Shown here: positions 63,506 through 64,000 of the stretch, piece by piece
Layout of the letters: each line of letters starts with the position of its first letter
How positions within the stretch are numbered: position 1 is the stretch's first letter
From: Acidimicrobiaceae bacterium UBA2093
GTDB taxonomy: Bacteria; Actinomycetota; Acidimicrobiia; Acidimicrobiales; Ilumatobacteraceae
NCBI GenBank assembly: GCA_002331255.1
Contig: DCZD01000002.1
Location: 79,322 to 143,321, forward strand
DNA: 64,000 nucleotides
Direction of reading: 5' to 3'
Notes under the pieces: model-generated
The model's database searches: none
What the model saw: the letters and a program-made list of their open reading frames with translations, nothing else
Told to the model about the DNA's origin: nothing
Position numbers and translations under genes: made by a program

Positions 63506-64000
63506 ATGGTGCTTGCAGCAGACGCATTCAGACTCGACGGCAAGTTTGCCATCGTGACAGGCGCCGCCAAAGGTCTTGGCGAAGCCATCGCGCTCGCCTT
63601 TGCGAACTACGGAGCCGACCTTGCGATTTGTGACCGTGATGAAGAGAACATGGAGCGAGTCGCCACAGAGATCCGGGCGATGGGTCGCACGTGCATTACC
63701 TCGGTATTAGATGTCCGCGACACTGCAGAGGTTGACAAGTGGGTCAGTTCATTGCCGGACATCGACATCCTTGTCAACAATGCAGGCGGCACTTTCTACG
63801 CATGGTTCATGGATGTGAATGACAAGGGCCAACGGTCCGTCATCGATGAGAACTTCACGAGCGTCACTAATTTCGTGCGTTCGTGCGTGCCGAAGATGCC
63901 GCGCGGTGGATCAGTCATCAACATCACATCAGTCGAGGCCTACAAGGCATCGCCTGGCTTTGGCGTGTACGGGGCCATGAAGGCCGCGGTCGAACATCTC
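63506..64000 (+). CDS. Short-chain dehydrogenase/reductase, 3' end beyond the window
   Basis: The first 165 residues of a classical SDR are present; the gene runs off the window. TGAAKGLG is the cofactor motif, CDRDEEN follows beta-2, and LVNNAGG, NITSVEA and Tyr-x3-Lys in VYGAMKAA are the catalytic blocks. The ATG is one base after the stop of the enoyl-CoA hydratase (TGACATG), so both are co-transcribed. Substrate unknown. Confidence 0.9.
   Translation, partial: MVLAADAFRLDGKFAIVTGAAKGLGEAIALAFANYGADLAICDRDEENMERVATEIRAMGRTCITSVLDVRDTAEVDKWVSSLPDIDILVNNAGGTFYAWFMDVNDKGQRSVIDENFTSVTNFVRSCVPKMPRGGSVINITSVEAYKASPGFGVYGAMKAAVEHL

Overview
The window looks like chromosomal DNA of a free-living actinobacterium, most plausibly class Acidimicrobiia. 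I infer this from the gene mix: the conserved actinobacterial trio MSMEG_4193-type phosphomutase / DUF3090 / SCO1664-type protein, family 5 uracil-DNA glycosylase, an argS-lysA pair, F420-linked enzymes, and a large set of steroid-type beta-oxidation genes related to mycobacterial fadE, fadD, chsH and ltp genes. No insertion sequence, phage gene, CRISPR array or rRNA was seen. Coding density is very high and many genes overlap by ATGA or TGATG, so long translationally coupled operons are the rule.

Region 1 (1-6 kb) holds the end of etfA, the four-gene minus-strand operon with the DUF3090 trio, udgB, an esterase and an F420 dehydrogenase beta-type iron-sulfur protein. Region 2 (6-11 kb) is a nitrogen island: glnK-amtB, and upstream of it an operon of a stand-alone winged-helix protein coupled to a 900-residue protein. 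That protein fuses a CPA2 cation/proton antiporter to a GlnD-like C-terminal half (degenerate HD region plus two ACT domains). Both operons carry a GlnR-type box of the same architecture about 70-80 bp before the start codon. This is the most novel item in the window.

Region 3 (11-21 kb) is mixed: an acyl-CoA dehydrogenase, a DHA2 exporter, ogt, a DoxX-like protein, a CYP142-like P450, a yqeY-thioesterase-DinB run, and tRNA-Arg(CCG) head-to-head with argS-lysA. Region 4 (21-27 kb) is an igr-like steroid side-chain operon (fadE29, chsH2, fadE28, chsH1, ltp2 and a CYP125-like P450), each pair coupled by a stop-start overlap or a short gap.

Region 5 (27-64 kb) is a large catabolic island: acyl-CoA synthetases, SDRs (one close to Comamonas 3-alpha-hydroxysteroid dehydrogenase, one Hsd4A-like), an Old Yellow Enzyme/FAD reductase, a SnoaL-like dehydratase candidate, three paralogous amidohydrolases, an arylsulfatase, a TauD-type dioxygenase, LLM flavin enzymes, a class III CoA-transferase and a decayed aldehyde dehydrogenase. 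The gene families recall steroid or bile-acid degradation, including a bai-like set at 28-39 kb. Four divergent or operon-leading promoters share a 17-bp palindrome (TCTGACGGACCGTCAGA type), with a second degenerate copy at one of them. A TetR regulator is the last gene of one of these operons, so the island looks like one autoregulated regulon. Substrate and regulator assignments are inferences; the gene families and the repeated operator are visible in the sequence.
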